5,926 nucleotides of DNA from Treponema sp. (GTDB lineage: Bacteria; Spirochaetota; Spirochaetia; Treponematales; Treponemataceae): contig JAFPCT010000200.1 in assembly GCA_017390125.1 (NCBI GenBank), positions 1-5,926 of the forward strand, in the 5' to 3' direction. The notes below the pieces were generated by a model. It had not been told where the DNA came from. It saw only the letters and a list, made by a program, of their open reading frames with translations, and ran no database searches. A program made the translations under genes and the position numbers. Of this stretch, positions 5,156 through 5,926 are shown piece after piece. The stretch's first letter is position 1. The number at the start of each line of letters is the position of its first letter.

Positions 5156-5926
5156 ATGGCGCTGACGACAGAAATGAAACTTGTAGAACTTGTTGCGTTG
5201 AAGCAGGATGTTTCCGGGGTTATTGAATATCTTGGAAAAAAAGGAAATTTTCAGCTTCAGAGCAAGAGTCTGGCACCTGCTTCGCACCTTAAACCAAATG
5301 TAGAATCTGAAGGCGAAGAAGAAAAGGCAGTTATTGAGCAGAAACGTGAATCTGAAGAGAATCTGACTCTTTACCAGAAATTAAAGGAGCTCCGTCTGTT
5401 TTTTGGAATCTCATATTCTGAAAAGGACGTTCTTGACGAAAAAAAAGCCGGAGATGCTGAGAGGGCGGAAGCGGCGAGAATTATTGCCGAGTCAGAAAAT
5501 CTCCGAGGCCAGCTGGAAACAGCTTCAGCTGAGGAAAAGCGCATTTCGGAATCATACAAGGAAGCCCTTTCTTTTTCCAATCTGCAGGTTTCATATTCAG
5601 AATTGGAAAATCTTTCGTTCCTTTCCATCCGTATCGGAAAAATACTCAAGGAAAACCTCCCTCTCTTAAAAGAGTCTCTGGGTGATAATGCGGTAGTAAT
5701 TCCTCTTGGTGATGGCAGTTCCAAAATAATGGCCGTTTCATCAAAGAAAGGCCGTTTTGCACTTGATACTGAGCTCAAGAGGTTCGGATTTGTTTCAATG
5801 AAGATTCCGGAAGATTTCAAGGGAATCCCCCGGGACGTACTTGAAAGTCTCGAGGATGAATTGAATGCTTCCCGAAGGAACATTGCCCGGCTGAACGAAG
5901 AAAAGCAGGTTTTTGTAGAAAAATAC
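5156..5926 (+). CDS. atpI: V-type ATP synthase/ATPase subunit I, N-terminal part
   Basis: An open frame from the ATG to the last base of the window (257 codons, no stop), so the gene is cut by the window edge. Subunit I (eukaryotic a, NtpI) anchors the peripheral stalks and supplies the static ion half-channels. The start, with MKLVELVALKQDVSGVIEYL (7-26) followed by GKKGNFQLQ, matches the family's opening alpha/beta motif, in which a conserved Met-Lys leads to a strand and then a helix and Gly-rich turn. A charged coiled coil covers about 92-150. A second alpha/beta segment (about 178-216) follows, and another coiled coil begins near 227. This is the soluble N-terminal arm. The membrane domain, with its essential arginine, would lie beyond the window, the whole protein usually being 600-680 residues. 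No internal break is seen. Confidence 0.88.
   Translation, partial: MALTTEMKLVELVALKQDVSGVIEYLGKKGNFQLQSKSLAPASHLKPNVESEGEEEKAVIEQKRESEENLTLYQKLKELRLFFGISYSEKDVLDEKKAGDAERAEAARIIAESENLRGQLETASAEEKRISESYKEALSFSNLQVSYSELENLSFLSIRIGKILKENLPLLKESLGDNAVVIPLGDGSSKIMAVSSKKGRFALDTELKRFGFVSMKIPEDFKGIPRDVLESLEDELNASRRNIARLNEEKQVFVEKY

Noticed and set aside
5371..5883. A 170-codon minus-strand open frame
   Set aside because: It is antisense to the atpI frame, which has a good start, ribosome-binding site and family features. The Ser/Arg-rich product looks like a shadow of a Glu/Lys/Ser-rich gene.

Overview
The window reads as a housekeeping stretch of a spirochaete chromosome, most likely a Treponema-like bacterium. 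The evidence is the combination of a bacterial rpsO-pnp pair with an archaeal/vacuolar-type (V/A-type) ATPase operon in place of an F-type one, moderate G+C, and clear bacterial promoters, Shine-Dalgarno sites and intrinsic terminators. The genus is an inference from gene content; there is no rRNA or other direct marker. All genes lie on the plus strand.

Region 1 (1-488): a leader with a candidate promoter (26-54), rpsO (ribosomal protein S15) and a strong intrinsic terminator (456-488). I cannot assign a gene to bases 1-163.

Region 2 (489-2834): a second promoter (521-549) that closely resembles the rpsO promoter, a leader of about 117 nt with inverted repeats that can form alternative hairpins, pnp (polynucleotide phosphorylase, complete, 700 aa) and a second strong terminator (2801-2834). 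S15 and PNPase are therefore adjacent but look separately transcribed.

Region 3 (2835-5926): a near-consensus promoter (2850-2878) heads a tight run of five genes. They are secG (Sec translocase), a single-domain PTS EIIA protein of the PtsN/fructose type, a 102-aa coiled-coil protein resembling the V/A-ATPase peripheral-stalk subunit G/H, V-type ATPase subunit C (AC39 family), and the first 257 codons of V-type ATPase subunit I, which runs off the window. Gaps are 21, 15, 9 and 8 bp with no terminator, and at the last two junctions the stop codon of one gene is part of the ribosome-binding site of the next. The likely layout is one transcription unit linking protein export, a regulatory phosphotransfer protein and the membrane ion-pumping ATPase.

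I see no mobile element, CRISPR array, tRNA, rRNA or clearly novel system. The points most worth a second look are the paired promoter elements, the switch-like pnp leader, the EIIA gene embedded between secG and the ATPase genes, and the altered rRNA-contact loop of S15.
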